Below are positions 1 to 8,804 of a stretch of 64,000 bases of DNA, in pieces. The position numbers were made by a program, and so were the translations under genes. The notes under the pieces are model-generated. The model had not been told where the DNA came from. It saw nothing but the letters and a program-made list of their open reading frames with translations, and ran no database searches. Source of the stretch: Aestuariimicrobium soli (GTDB lineage Bacteria > Actinomycetota > Actinomycetes > Propionibacteriales > Propionibacteriaceae). The DNA lies in the NCBI RefSeq assembly GCF_051192575.1, contig NZ_JBPJSQ010000003.1, forward strand, positions 310,001 through 374,000. Reading direction: 5' to 3'. Position 1 is the first letter of the stretch. Each line of letters starts with the position of its first letter.

Positions 1-905
1 AACGACCAGCTGAAGCCGGGGACGGTGGACAGGATCAGCATGACGGCGATGGTCTCGCCGAGGGCGCGGCCCAGACCCAGCATGGCGGCGGCGATCGAGC
101 CGGACCGGCCGTAGGGGATCACGGCCAGGCGGATCATCTCCCACTTGGTCGATCCCAGGGCCCAGGCGGCCTCGATGTGGTCGCGGGGGGTCTGGTCGAA
201 GACGTCACGCGAGATCGAGGTGACGATCGGCAGGATCATGATCGCCAGCACGATCGAGGCGGCGAACACGGTGCCGGCCGAGGTGATGCCGGTCTCGAAC
301 AGGGGAATGAAGCCCAGCGCTCCCGACAGCCAGTCACCGAACGGCTTGAGCCACGGGGCGAACACGCGGGCGCCCCACAGGCCGTAGACGATCGAGGGCA
401 CGGCCGCCAGCAGGTCGACCAGGAAGCCGACCACTCGTCCGACCTTCGGCGGCGCGTAGTGCGTGATCAGCAGCGCCACGCCCATGGCGACCGGCACGGC
501 GATCAGCATGGCGACGATCGAGCTGATCACCGTCGTCCACAGCAGCGCGGCGATACCGAAGGCCAGGCGCTGGTCGTTGATCGTCCACTCGCGCGAGGTG
601 AAGAAGTTGACCTCGTTGCGGCTCATGGGGCCGGCGGCCGAGTAGAGCAGGAAGAGCGCGATCGCGGCGATCAGCAGCACGATCAGCACGCCGGTGGTGA
701 CGGTGAGGCCGCTGAAGAACTTGTCGGGGCCCTTGGTGGGGGGCGGCATCTCGACGTGCGGGATGCCGATCCGACCCTTGGTCTCGGGGGTGAGGTGCTT
801 GCCGACCGGTGACTCGTCCGCGCTGCCCGCCATCTCGGCGGTCAGGTCGTGCTCCTCGGGTTCGAGCGTCGCAGCCTCGGTGGAGTGGTCTGCTGGCTGG
901 TTCAT
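1..905 (-). CDS. pstC: Phosphate ABC transporter permease PstC (3' end outside window)
   Basis: Inner-membrane permease subunit of the high-affinity phosphate importer PstSCAB. Reading from ATG at 905, the product has a polar N-terminus of about 60 residues and then successive hydrophobic segments. The permease signature lies near the visible C-terminus: a stretch beginning EMIRLAVIPYGRSG and continuing LGLGRALGETIAV is the typical PstC cytoplasmic loop contacting PstB. A GGGAG ribosome site sits just before the ATG. It lies 106 bp downstream of pstS on the same strand, so the two form one operon, with pstA and pstB expected beyond the window edge. Only about 301 residues are visible; the stop codon is not in the window. 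Confidence 0.95.
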   Translation of the reverse strand, partial: MNQPADHSTEAATLEPEEHDLTAEMAGSADESPVGKHLTPETKGRIGIPHVEMPPPTKGPDKFFSGLTVTTGVLIVLLIAAIALFLLYSAAGPMSRNEVNFFTSREWTINDQRLAFGIAALLWTTVISSIVAMLIAVPVAMGVALLITHYAPPKVGRVVGFLVDLLAAVPSIVYGLWGARVFAPWLKPFGDWLSGALGFIPLFETGITSAGTVFAASIVLAIMILPIVTSISRDVFDQTPRDHIEAAWALGSTKWEMIRLAVIPYGRSGSIAAAMLGLGRALGETIAVMLILSTVPGFSWS

Positions 906-927
906 GATTCTCCCTGACGAAAGAGGA

Positions 928-1007
928 CCCCCCGCTGCGTGAGCGGGGGGCCCTCCCGTGGCTTTCTCGTGAGGGGCGCCCTCACGAACTGACCCGTGTG
1001 GGGTCAG
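928..1007 (-). terminator. Three consecutive hairpins between pstS and pstC
   Basis: Three perfect inverted repeats follow one another: 928-936 with 942-950 (9 bp, C6GCT/AGCG6), 968-975 with 979-986 (8 bp), and 989-995 with 1001-1007 (7 bp). None has a U-run. They probably protect the 3' end of pstS mRNA or attenuate read-through, giving more binding protein than permease. That function is inferred. Confidence 0.6.
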
Positions 1008-1011
1008 TGTG

Positions 1012-2196
1012 TCACTTCAGCGCCTGGATGGCGGCGGTGACCTTGGTCGAGACGGCCTCCGGCAGCGGGGCGTAGCCGGCGCTCTCGAGGGTGGTGACGG
1101 CCTCGGGGGTGGTCATGTAGGTCAGGAAGTCCTTCATGACGGCACCCTCGGCGGCGTCCAGACCGGCCGAGCAGACGATCTCGTAGGTCACCATGACCAT
1201 CGGGTACACGCCGGCGGGGGTGCCGTCGTACTTCAGCTTCATCGACAGGTCGTTGCCGGTGCCGACGACCTCGGCCGACTCCATGGCCTTGCCGGCGGTC
1301 TCGGCGGTCAGCTCGACGGCGCCAGCGCCGTTGTCGATCTGGGCGACACCGACCTGGGCGTCGACGGCGTACTTCCACTCGACGTAGCCGAAGCCACCCT
1401 TGGTGGCCTTGATGGCGTCAGCGACACCCTGGGTGCCCTGCTTGCCCTCGCCGGCCTTGGCCGGGAAGGTCTTCGAGGTCTCCTCGGTGAAGTTCTTCGG
1501 GGCGGCGGCCTTGAGGAACTTGGTCACGTTCTCAGAGGTGCCCGACTCGTCGCCACGGAAGAAGGGGGCGATCTTGTCGGCGGGCAGGGTGACGCCGGGG
1601 TTGGCGGCGACGATGGCCTTGTCGTTCCAAGTGGTGACCTTGCCGGCGTAGATGTCAGCGACGATGGCCGGGGTCAGCACCAGCTTGTCGACACCCTCGA
1701 GGTTGTAGGCGAAGGCGACCGGGCCGACGATCATCGGCAGGTTCCAGCCCTCGTTGCCACCGCAGCGCTCCTTGACCTTCTCGGTCTCGACGACGCCGTC
1801 CTTGGCCTCCGACTTCAGCGCTGAGTCCGAACCGGCCCACTGCAGCTGCTTGTTGTAGAAGTCCTTGATGCCCTGACCGGAACCCGACTTGGTGTAGATC
1901 ACCTCGGTGCCGTTGGAGCCACACAGCGAGTTGTACTCCTTGGTCAGCGCCTGCATGGCGATGTCCTGGGCGGACGAACCGCCGCCGTTGATCTTGCCCG
2001 CGGGGCAGGTGAGCTCGGTGCCACCGGCGGACGACTCGGTCGACGAGGCCTCGGTGGAGCTCGAGGCCTGCGAGGCGGCCGAGGTCGCCGAGGAGCCGGC
2101 CGACGGGGTGGTGGTGGTCGTGCCACCGCAGGCGGCGAGGCTGAGGGTGCCGATGGCGGCGATGGCCGCGACGGTGGCGAAACGGTTGAGGATCAC
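1012..2196 (-). CDS. pstS: Phosphate-binding lipoprotein PstS
   Basis: Extracellular phosphate-binding lipoprotein that delivers phosphate to PstC/PstA. The 394-residue product starts at GTG 2196 with an AAGGA ribosome site. It has a short signal peptide ending in the lipobox LSLAAC (Cys at about 23), then a Ser/Ala/Thr-rich linker (to about residue 58) and a periplasmic-binding fold. Typical PstS segments are visible: INGGGSSAQDIAMQ near the N-terminus, FRGDESGTSENVTKFL in the middle (phosphate-contacting Arg/Asp/Ser), and a GFGYVEW segment. It is the first gene of the pst operon and lies downstream of a PHO box. Length fits the actinobacterial family. Confidence 0.96.
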   Translation of the reverse strand: MILNRFATVAAIAAIGTLSLAACGGTTTTTPSAGSSATSAASQASSSTEASSTESSAGGTELTCPAGKINGGGSSAQDIAMQALTKEYNSLCGSNGTEVIYTKSGSGQGIKDFYNKQLQWAGSDSALKSEAKDGVVETEKVKERCGGNEGWNLPMIVGPVAFAYNLEGVDKLVLTPAIVADIYAGKVTTWNDKAIVAANPGVTLPADKIAPFFRGDESGTSENVTKFLKAAAPKNFTEETSKTFPAKAGEGKQGTQGVADAIKATKGGFGYVEWKYAVDAQVGVAQIDNGAGAVELTAETAGKAMESAEVVGTGNDLSMKLKYDGTPAGVYPMVMVTYEIVCSAGLDAAEGAVMKDFLTYMTTPEAVTTLESAGYAPLPEAVSTKVTAAIQALK

Positions 2197-2268
2197 AGTC
2201 CTGATTCCTTCTCTGGGCGAGCGTGGTCCGCGACCGCGAGTCGTGCTCGTGCGGCGGCGTTGAGCCTC

Positions 2269-2323
2269 ACGCTAAAGAGCCTGTGTGACGCGAAACCTCT
2301 CAATGCGTGAACATTCGGTGAAC
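2269..2323 (-). promoter_or_regulatory. PHO box and -10 of the pst promoter
   Basis: On the minus strand two direct repeats GTTCACCGAAT and GTTCACGCATT are spaced exactly 11 bp (second bases at 2318-2323 and 2307-2312 on the plus strand). This matches the actinobacterial PhoP PHO-box layout of 11-bp direct repeats starting GTTCAC. A candidate -10, TAGCGT, lies at 2274-2269, so the PHO box sits at or just upstream of the -35 position. Phosphate-starvation induction is inferred from established PhoP biology. Confidence 0.8.
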
Positions 2324-2414
2324 GTCGCTCGTATTCTGGCCAGCGCGCACAATCGGCGGATGACTTGGGAGTATGCCCGAAGTGAACGGGCGATCAGTTC
2401 GTCTTGTCGTGAGC

Positions 2415-3302
2415 TCAGAACCGCGAGGCGTGCCGTTCGACCGCGATGATGCCGCCGTCGGCATCGACGTGCAGCACCTGCACCTCGCCGGTCAACATCG
2501 GGTCGGTGGGGGCGAAGATCGCCTCCCGCATCTCGGGCAGCACCGGTCGGTGGCCGCAGACCGCGAGGCCTCGTCCGGGTGACTGGGCGGCCGACGCGAG
2601 CAACTCGCGCATGGTCTTGCGCACCGGGGCGGGGTCGTCCTCGAACGACTCCTCCGAGAACTCGGCGGCCCGCTCCAACTCAATCTCCGCCCGCGCGGCG
2701 AACGGCTCCAGGGTCTGCACGCACCGGGTCGAGGTCGACGTGACAGCACGGGTCAGGCCGTAGGCCCGCAGCAGCGGCACCAGCCGCTTGGCCTGCCGGC
2801 GACCCCGGCTCGACAGCGGCCGCAACCAGTCCTTGCCCGACCAGTGCTTGCGATCCATCGCCTTGCCGTGACGGACGATCGCGAGTACCGCCGTGGGTGG
2901 CATCGCCGCCGCGCGGTCGAGCACGGCGACCTCGTCGGGGTAGGAGAGCTTGCGCCGGGCCCGCTTGAGGCTCATCCACTCGACGCGGTCGACCTCGTCG
3001 TCGGGGGTGCGGGGTGCCTCGCTGATCAGCGTGCCCACCCACCAACTCACCCGCTTGCGACCCTTGCCGGTGTCGTAGTGCTCGCGCCCCAACGGTGCAC
3101 CGATGGCGACCAGGCAGCCCGTCTCCTCGAGCACCTCGCGCACGGCGGTGACCGGCAGGTCCTCGTCGGGGGAGGGTTTGCCCTTGGGCAGGCTCCAGTC
3201 GTCGTAGGCCGGACGATGCACCACCAGCACCGCCGGCTCGCCGTCGGTGCCGGCCCGCAGCACGCACGCCCCGGCGGCCTGCAGCTTCGGCTTCTTGCTC
3301 AC
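2415..3302 (-). CDS. mutT1: MutT1-type Nudix hydrolase fused to histidine phosphatase
   Basis: Two-domain enzyme of about 295 residues. The N-terminal Nudix domain (about 1-135) carries the Nudix box: GKPSPDEDLPVTAVREVLEE followed by TG. The C-terminal histidine-phosphatase domain (about 145-295) has the RHG motif (AIVRHGKAMD) and a second catalytic His in AVCGHRPVLP. Mycobacterial MutT1 has this architecture and removes phosphates from 8-oxo-GTP/dGTP and diadenosine polyphosphates. I chose GTG 3302 because it overlaps the ppk stop as GTGA, which implies translational coupling. Longer reading in the same frame would run inside ppk. Adjacency to ppk also matches, from memory, the mycobacterial arrangement. 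Confidence 0.92.
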   Translation of the reverse strand: MSKKPKLQAAGACVLRAGTDGEPAVLVVHRPAYDDWSLPKGKPSPDEDLPVTAVREVLEETGCLVAIGAPLGREHYDTGKGRKRVSWWVGTLISEAPRTPDDEVDRVEWMSLKRARRKLSYPDEVAVLDRAAAMPPTAVLAIVRHGKAMDRKHWSGKDWLRPLSSRGRRQAKRLVPLLRAYGLTRAVTSTSTRCVQTLEPFAARAEIELERAAEFSEESFEDDPAPVRKTMRELLASAAQSPGRGLAVCGHRPVLPEMREAIFAPTDPMLTGEVQVLHVDADGGIIAVERHASRF

Positions 3303-5512
3303 TTGCCGACGCTCGCCCGCCGCCCGGCGGTCTCGGTGACCAGCAGTTCCTGCATGTCGACCAGGGCGGCGCCCTCGGAGTCGCGGGAGTGCTCGGTCCA
3401 GGTGGTGTCGTCCAACTGCCACGACACCGTGTCGTCGGCGAAGGCCAGGTCGAACAGTCGCTCGATCTGGGCGACGTGGGCCTGGTTGGTGATGCTCACC
3501 ACCACCTCGACGCGACGGTCGAGGTTGCGGTGCATCAGGTCGCTCGAGCCGATGCCGACGCTGGGCCGGCCGGCGTTGGCGAACCAGAACAGTCGCGAGT
3601 GCTCGAGGAACCGCCCCAGAATGCTGCGCACCCTGATGTTCTCGCTCAACCCCGGCACGCCCGGACGAATGGTGCAGATGCCGCGCACCCACAGGTCGAC
3701 CGGCACGCCCGCGTTCGAGGCGCGGTAGAGGGCATCGCTGATGGCCTCGTCGACCAGGGAGTTGACCTTGATGCGAATGCCGGCGGGCAGCCCGGCGGCG
3801 TGGTTGTCGATCTCGGTCTGGATGCGTTCCAGCAACCCCTGGCGCACCCCGTGCGGTGCCACCAGCAGGCGGCGGTAGTCGGTGTTGTGGGTGACCCCCG
3901 ACAGGTGGTTGAACAACTGGGCCACGTCTTCGGTGATGATCGGGTTCGACGTCAGCAGACCGATGTCTTCGTACTGCCGGGCCGTCTTGGGGTTGTAGTT
4001 GCCGGTGCCGATGTGGGCGTAGCGGCGCAGGGTCTCGGCCTCGTCGCGCACCACCAGCGACAGCTTGCAGTGCGTCTTGAGGCCGACCATGCCGTAGACC
4101 ACGTGCACGCCGTACTGCTCGAGCTTGCGTGCCCAGGCGATGTTGTTCTGCTCGTCAAAGCGGGCCTTGATCTCGACGACGGCCAGCACCTGCTTGCCGG
4201 CGAGGGCGGCCTCGATGAGCGCGTCGACGATGGGGGAGTCGCCCGAGGTGCGGTAGAGCGTCTGCTTGATGGCCAGCACCTGCGGGTCGGCCGCGGCCTG
4301 CTCGATGAACCGCTGCACCGAGGTGGCGAACGAGTCGTAGGGGTGCTGCAGCAGCACGTCGCGCTTGCGGAGCGCCGCGAACATGTCGGCGGGCCGGGCG
4401 CTCTCGACCTCGGCGAGGTGCGGGTGGGTGATCGGCAGGAAGTTGGGAAAGCTGAGGTCTTCCCGGTCGACGCCACCCAGCGAGAACAACCCGGTCAGGT
4501 CGAGCGGGGCCGGCATCGCGAACACCTCCTTCGCGCTGACGTCGAGTTCGGCCATCAGCCGTTCGAGCATCTGCTCCGAGATGTCGTCCTGCACCTCGAG
4601 GCGCACGGGCGGTCGTCCGACCTTGCGACGCAGCAACTCCTTCTCGAGGGCGAACAGCAGGTTCTCGGCATCGTCCTCCTCGACCTCGAGGTCTTCGTTG
4701 CGGGTGACGCGGAAGGTGGTGTGCTCGACGACGCGCATGCCGATGAACAGCTGGTCGAGGTGACGCCGAATGACCTCTTCCAGGGGCAGGAAGCGGCCAC
4801 CGCCGAGATTGATGAACCGGCTCAGGATCGAGGGCACCTTGATGCGCGCGAACTGGTGGGCGCCGGTGAGCGGGTGCTGCAGCCACACCGCGAGGTTGAT
4901 CGACAGCCCCGAGATGTAGGGGAACGGGTGGGAGGGGTCGACCGCCAGTGGGGTCAGCACGGGGAAGATGCGCTCGGCGAACAGCGAGCGCATGCGGTCC
5001 TTCTCGGCGGCGTTGAGTTCCTCCCAGCGCAGCACCTCGATGCCGTTGGCGGCCAGTTCGGGGCGCACCACCTCGTGGAAGGTGCGGGACTGTTCGGCCA
5101 CCAGTTCCTGCGCGCGACTGAGAATCGCGTCGTGCAGGTCGCGGGGCATCTGGCCGGTCACCGAGGGCACGGCCACCCCGGCGGCGATGCGCCGCTTCAG
5201 CCCGGCGACGCGCACCATGAAGAACTCGTCGAGATTGGACGAGAAGATGGCCAGGTACTTGGCGCGCTCCAACAGCGGCACCCGCAGCGAGTCCTTGGCG
5301 AGGTCGAGCACCCGGTTGTTGAACGCCAGCCACGACAACTCACGGTCGGAATAGCGGTCGGCCGGCAGCGACCCCTCGGGCGACGACTCCAGTGCACGGC
5401 GGGCCGCGATCACCGCGTCCTTGGCGACCGAGCCGGCCCGCTGGCCCGCTCCGGACACGGTGCTCACCCCGGACGAAGGGCCCACCTCACGGCTGGTCTC
5501 ACTCTTGGCCAC
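3299..5512 (-). CDS. ppk: Polyphosphate kinase
   Basis: Reversibly transfers the gamma-phosphate of ATP to inorganic polyphosphate. The protein (about 737 residues) shows the family order: N-terminal helical domain (YSDRELSWLAFNNRVLD), head domain, and two phospholipase-D-like catalytic domains. The autophosphorylated His is in RYAHIGTGNYN near residue 500. A second motif, RFDEQNNIAWARKLE, precedes GLKTHCKLSLV. I prefer GTG 5512 (VAKSETS) because GAGAGGTGGGA precedes it by 8-9 nt; an in-frame GTG at 5548, almost touching mshD, has no such site. It is coupled to mutT1 by a 4-bp overlap, and the phosphate-transport genes lie downstream. Confidence 0.95.
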   Translation of the reverse strand: MAKSETSREVGPSSGVSTVSGAGQRAGSVAKDAVIAARRALESSPEGSLPADRYSDRELSWLAFNNRVLDLAKDSLRVPLLERAKYLAIFSSNLDEFFMVRVAGLKRRIAAGVAVPSVTGQMPRDLHDAILSRAQELVAEQSRTFHEVVRPELAANGIEVLRWEELNAAEKDRMRSLFAERIFPVLTPLAVDPSHPFPYISGLSINLAVWLQHPLTGAHQFARIKVPSILSRFINLGGGRFLPLEEVIRRHLDQLFIGMRVVEHTTFRVTRNEDLEVEEDDAENLLFALEKELLRRKVGRPPVRLEVQDDISEQMLERLMAELDVSAKEVFAMPAPLDLTGLFSLGGVDREDLSFPNFLPITHPHLAEVESARPADMFAALRKRDVLLQHPYDSFATSVQRFIEQAAADPQVLAIKQTLYRTSGDSPIVDALIEAALAGKQVLAVVEIKARFDEQNNIAWARKLEQYGVHVVYGMVGLKTHCKLSLVVRDEAETLRRYAHIGTGNYNPKTARQYEDIGLLTSNPIITEDVAQLFNHLSGVTHNTDYRRLLVAPHGVRQGLLERIQTEIDNHAAGLPAGIRIKVNSLVDEAISDALYRASNAGVPVDLWVRGICTIRPGVPGLSENIRVRSILGRFLEHSRLFWFANAGRPSVGIGSSDLMHRNLDRRVEVVVSITNQAHVAQIERLFDLAFADDTVSWQLDDTTWTEHSRDSEGAALVDMQELLVTETAGRRASVGK

Positions 5513-5551
5513 GGCTCTGATCCCACCTCTCACGGACGACGCCGCCACGGT

Positions 5552-6502
5552 TCACGCGTAGCTGGAGTCGCGGTTCTTGATCACAAAGTTAGCGGAGTCG
5601 TACAGGTGCACCACCCGTTCCTGGTCGGCCTCGACGAACAGGTGCACGTGCTCGACGCCCTGGCCCGTCATGCGGGCCAACCCGGCGCTCAGCAGGTGGC
5701 GGCCGAGCCCCCGGGAGTGCACGTCGGGATGCACGCCGAGCACGTAGACCTCGCCCACTCCCTTGGCCTGACCGGCGGGGTGTTCCACCTTCGTCCAGTG
5801 GAAGCCCAGCACCTCGCCGGTGGCGTCGTCGCGGGCGAACAGCAGCCCCTCGGGGTCGAACCACGGTTCGGCCACCTTGGTGGCCACGTCGTCGACGCTC
5901 ATCGCCCCCTGCTCGGGGTGGTGGGCGAAGGCGGCGGCGTTGATGCGCACCAGGTCGGCGGTCAGCTCGGGGGTGAAGGGCTCGAGCGCCACCCCCGGCA
6001 ACGGGGCCGGCTCGGGTTCCGGGTGCGCCACCAGGTCGCGGACCATGATCAACAACTGGCGTTCGAGCGTGAGTCCCAGTGAGGCGGCCAGCGCGGCGGC
6101 CGCCGGCAGGGTGCCGAACGACCACCAGTGGCGCGGGTGCGCGTCGCGCCTGACGGCCTCGGCGAGCTCGCGCCCGATGCCGCGGCGTCGGTGGTCGGGG
6201 TGCACGACCAGTTGCACCGAGGAGTCCTCGGGGTCGAGCCACGCCCAGCCGGTGACGGTGGTCTGGCCGTCCGTGGCCTGGCTGTCCGTCGCCAGCCAGT
6301 GCACCCCGGGCCGTCGGCCGTGCAGGGCGAATCGTCCGAGTTCATTGACGGGTGAGACCCCGTCGACGCGGCGGGCGGCCTCGACGAGCGCGTGCACGGC
6401 GGCGGCACCCCCGGGCTGGGAGGCGGGCTGGAGTTCGGCCAGGGAGTCGGCCAGGGCGGAAGCATCGGTGTACGGCAGGCGGGTCACGGTCACGGTCCCC
6501 AT
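5552..6502 (-). CDS. mshD: Mycothiol synthase MshD
   Basis: Acetyl-CoA:cysteinyl-glucosaminyl-inositol acetyltransferase, the last step of mycothiol synthesis. The 316-residue protein has tandem GNAT folds. The N-terminal half carries DPEDSSVQLVVHPDHRRRGIGREL. The C-terminal half carries the catalytic acetyl-CoA loop GEVYVLGVHPDVHSRGLGRH and the terminal segment VHLYDSANFVIKNRDSSY typical of MshD. The start is ATG 6502 (MGTVTVTRLPY). Its presence marks the organism as a mycothiol-producing actinobacterium. It lies directly upstream of ppk on the same strand and diverges from the peptidase gene at 6607. Confidence 0.93.
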   Translation of the reverse strand: MGTVTVTRLPYTDASALADSLAELQPASQPGGAAAVHALVEAARRVDGVSPVNELGRFALHGRRPGVHWLATDSQATDGQTTVTGWAWLDPEDSSVQLVVHPDHRRRGIGRELAEAVRRDAHPRHWWSFGTLPAAAALAASLGLTLERQLLIMVRDLVAHPEPEPAPLPGVALEPFTPELTADLVRINAAAFAHHPEQGAMSVDDVATKVAEPWFDPEGLLFARDDATGEVLGFHWTKVEHPAGQAKGVGEVYVLGVHPDVHSRGLGRHLLSAGLARMTGQGVEHVHLFVEADQERVVHLYDSANFVIKNRDSSYA

Positions 6503-6606
6503 TCCATCACCCCCATCGCCCACCGGCCCGATGGAACCGGCCCGTGTTAGCGTCGAGCCAACTCCCCGGTGACCCACCCCCATGTCAACGAGAGTGACCC
6601 CGCATC

Positions 6607-7839
6607 GTGACCACGCCCCAACGCCCTGCCCTCCTGTCTCTCATTGCCGCGACGGCGACCGCCGTCGCGCTGGCGGTGGCCGGTCTCGCCGCCCCGCCCG
6701 CCCGCGCGGCCGAAGCCTGGACGATCGTGGCCGCCCGCAACGGCGAGCCCGTGACCACACTGTCGGCGGGGCAGGGGGCCCGGATCACCGCCACCGGCAG
6801 TGACTGCGCCGGCACCAACACGCTGTGGTTCTCCGACGGGCAGACGCTGCGCTGGCGGGCGTTGGTGACCCGCACCGTCACTGATGACACCAACGGATGC
6901 ACCCTCACGGAGGTGCTGCCCTCGCTCAAGCCGTCGGTCTACCGGTTCGCCGTCACCGCCGGGGGCGAACCCACGGCGACCACCCCGACGCGCACGCTGC
7001 GGGTGAACCCGTCGGCGGTCACCCTGACGGCCCCCTCGTCGATCCTTCCGACCGACAAGCCGGTGATCACCATGTCGGCCGGCGCCGGCTCGGCGGGCTC
7101 CACCGCCGAGATCAGGGCCCTGGTCAACGGCGTCTGGACGATCGTCGGCAAGGGTCGACTCGACGCCACCGGGCGCCTGCGCGGCACCCTCACCCAGGGG
7201 GTGGGCACCAGCGGCCGCATCTGGCTCGAGGCCCACGTCTGGTTGTCGCCCACCGTCACCACCCGCTCGGCGGCGTGGCTGGTCACCCGCGAGACCGTCT
7301 TCCGCGCCACCACCCACACGGCCACCGCGGCCGAGTTGGGCACCACCTGGCGCGCCGGCTGCCCGGTCGCGCCGAGCGGCCTGACCGTGATCGAGATGAA
7401 CCACTGGAACTACTCCGGCACCGTCAGCAACGGCATGTTGGTGGTCAGCAACGCGAACGCGCCGCGGGTGGTCGCGGCGTTCAAGCAGGCCTTCGCCGGA
7501 CGACAGCCCATTCAGCAGATGAAGAACCCGACGCTGTGGGGCGCCGATGACGTCAAGGTGATGGCCGCCGGCAACACCAATGCCTTCAACTGCCGATCGG
7601 TGGTGGGCAACCCCTACGTGCAGTCGCCCCATTCCTACGGCATCGCCATCGACATCAACCAGCGCGAGAACCCCTACCGCGACCCGCAGGGCCGCTGGTA
7701 CCCGACCTCGACCTACGCCTACAACCGCCCCGCCTCCGTGAAGGGCCTGCACACCTCGTCGAGCCCCATCGTGGTGGCCCTCAAGGCGCAGGGATTCGAC
7801 TGGTACTCGGGGTGGGACTGGCACCACTTCGAGCGCTGA
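6607..7839 (+). CDS. Secreted M15-type D-Ala-D-Ala carboxypeptidase-like protein
   Basis: Exported protein of 410 residues from GTG 6607. A Sec signal peptide (about 1-35) ends in APPARAAEA. Residues about 40-225 are beta-rich and probably bind the wall or act as spacer domains; I recognise no family there. The C-terminal 170 residues match the VanY/M15 peptidase fold: the zinc-ligand motif HSYGIAIDIN (His and Asp) and the terminal DWHHFE (general base and third zinc ligand). The likely substrate is cell-wall peptidoglycan stem peptide. A weak -10 (TAGCGT, about 6546) lies in the divergent spacer with mshD. The lipoprotein at 7850 follows within 10 bp. Confidence 0.82.
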   Translation: MTTPQRPALLSLIAATATAVALAVAGLAAPPARAAEAWTIVAARNGEPVTTLSAGQGARITATGSDCAGTNTLWFSDGQTLRWRALVTRTVTDDTNGCTLTEVLPSLKPSVYRFAVTAGGEPTATTPTRTLRVNPSAVTLTAPSSILPTDKPVITMSAGAGSAGSTAEIRALVNGVWTIVGKGRLDATGRLRGTLTQGVGTSGRIWLEAHVWLSPTVTTRSAAWLVTRETVFRATTHTATAAELGTTWRAGCPVAPSGLTVIEMNHWNYSGTVSNGMLVVSNANAPRVVAAFKQAFAGRQPIQQMKNPTLWGADDVKVMAAGNTNAFNCRSVVGNPYVQSPHSYGIAIDINQRENPYRDPQGRWYPTSTYAYNRPASVKGLHTSSSPIVVALKAQGFDWYSGWDWHHFER

Positions 7840-7849
7840 GGTGGCTGAC

Positions 7850-8794
7850 ATGAGCCGGTTTGTTTCGCAGCTGAGCGGACGAGGGGCCCCGCGTGCGCTC
7901 GCACGGGGGGCACTCGCGCTGGTGGTGCTGGCGGCGATGGGTGTCTCGGGTTGCTCGCGGGACGAGCGGGCCGAACCCTCACCGGTGAGTGTGCGCCCCT
8001 CGATGCCAGTCTCGAGCCCAGCTGTGACTGGATCGCCGGCGTCGGGATCGCCCGTCTCCAGTGCGCCCGTCTCGAGTGCGCCCGTCTCGAGTGCACCCGT
8101 CTCGAGTGCTCCCGTCACGAGCGCACCTAGTTCGCCCGCTTCGTCGGGACCCGCGTCGTCCGGGGTGGACGCCGATGGGTTGCCGTCGGTCGATCGTGCG
8201 CGGCTCAACCGGCAGCCCACGCTGCCCCCGCCCAGCTACTCCGACGAGCGCCCCGCGACCACGGCCGGTCCGCTGACCGCGGCCACGCAGCCCCGCCCGC
8301 CGGGGTGGGCGCTGACCCCGTTCCCCGACACCGAGACCTCGCGCAGCAACGGCACGGCGGCCCAGCGACGCGACGCCGCCCGTGCGGCCTGGGAGGCGGT
8401 GCTCGTCTGCGGCGGCGTCGACCGGCGCGACTGGGTCGACCCGACCCACGCGCTGATGCTCAACGTCACCGGCGAGGGGTCCGCGCAGGGGCGAGGCGGC
8501 ATCGGGCTCGTGCTGCAGTTCGCCCACGAGGCCGAGGCCCGGCGCTACCAGGCGGTCGTGCAGCGGGTGCTGCAGGCCTGCCCCGACACTGCTTCCGGCG
8601 GTGCCCCCGGGGTGCAGCGGATGCCGGGCACCACGACCGGCACCTGGCTCGGCCACCGCACCTATTCGGGCGGGGTCGTCTGGTCAGAGATCGTGGTCGT
8701 GCACGGGTCGCAGGTGCGCCTGTGGATCGTGCAGCAGAACCTCGATGCCGGTCAGTTGCAGGTCGCCGCGCGTCGTGTCGGTGCCGCCCGTTAG
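7850..8794 (+). CDS. Putative lipoprotein of unknown function
   Basis: Product of about 314 residues with a signal peptide and lipobox GVSGC (Cys near residue 37 from ATG 7850). A Pro/Ser/Val-rich spacer contains five 15-bp repeats encoding PVSSA. A C-terminal domain of about 150 residues contains two Cys (VCGGVD and QACPD), which could form a disulfide. The start at ATG 7850 is favoured by GAGGTGG overlapping the stop of the upstream gene; GTG 7841 is the alternative. It is probably co-transcribed with the M15 peptidase. The globular domain resembles PknH-type extracellular sensor domains only in size and Cys content; I do not assign a function. Confidence 0.75.
   Translation: MSRFVSQLSGRGAPRALARGALALVVLAAMGVSGCSRDERAEPSPVSVRPSMPVSSPAVTGSPASGSPVSSAPVSSAPVSSAPVSSAPVTSAPSSPASSGPASSGVDADGLPSVDRARLNRQPTLPPPSYSDERPATTAGPLTAATQPRPPGWALTPFPDTETSRSNGTAAQRRDAARAAWEAVLVCGGVDRRDWVDPTHALMLNVTGEGSAQGRGGIGLVLQFAHEAEARRYQAVVQRVLQACPDTASGGAPGVQRMPGTTTGTWLGHRTYSGGVVWSEIVVVHGSQVRLWIVQQNLDAGQLQVAARRVGAAR
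8051..8125 (+). repeat. Five tandem 15-bp repeats in the lipoprotein spacer
   Basis: Units CCCGTCTCGAGTGCG with small variations occupy 8051-8065, 8066-8080, 8081-8095, 8096-8110 and 8111-8125, each coding PVSSA or PVTSA. Such in-frame repeats can change copy number and so alter how far the domain stands off the membrane. Confidence 0.9.
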
Positions 8795-8797
8795 GGT
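8792..8797 (+). promoter_or_regulatory. -10 of a leaderless promoter
   Basis: TAGGGT lies 7 nt before ATG 8805, placing the transcription start at the start codon. No ribosome site is seen. Confidence 0.55.
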
Positions 8798-8804
8798 GGC
8801 TGCC

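Noticed and set aside
3389..6082. Long open frame opposite ppk and mshD (about 900 codons)
   Set aside because: It is antisense to two clear enzymes, has no family motif and is rich in His/Gly/Gln/Val as expected of a high-GC shadow frame.
8051..8125. CRISPR-like array
   Set aside because: The repeats are directly adjacent, in frame and without spacers; they encode a linker.
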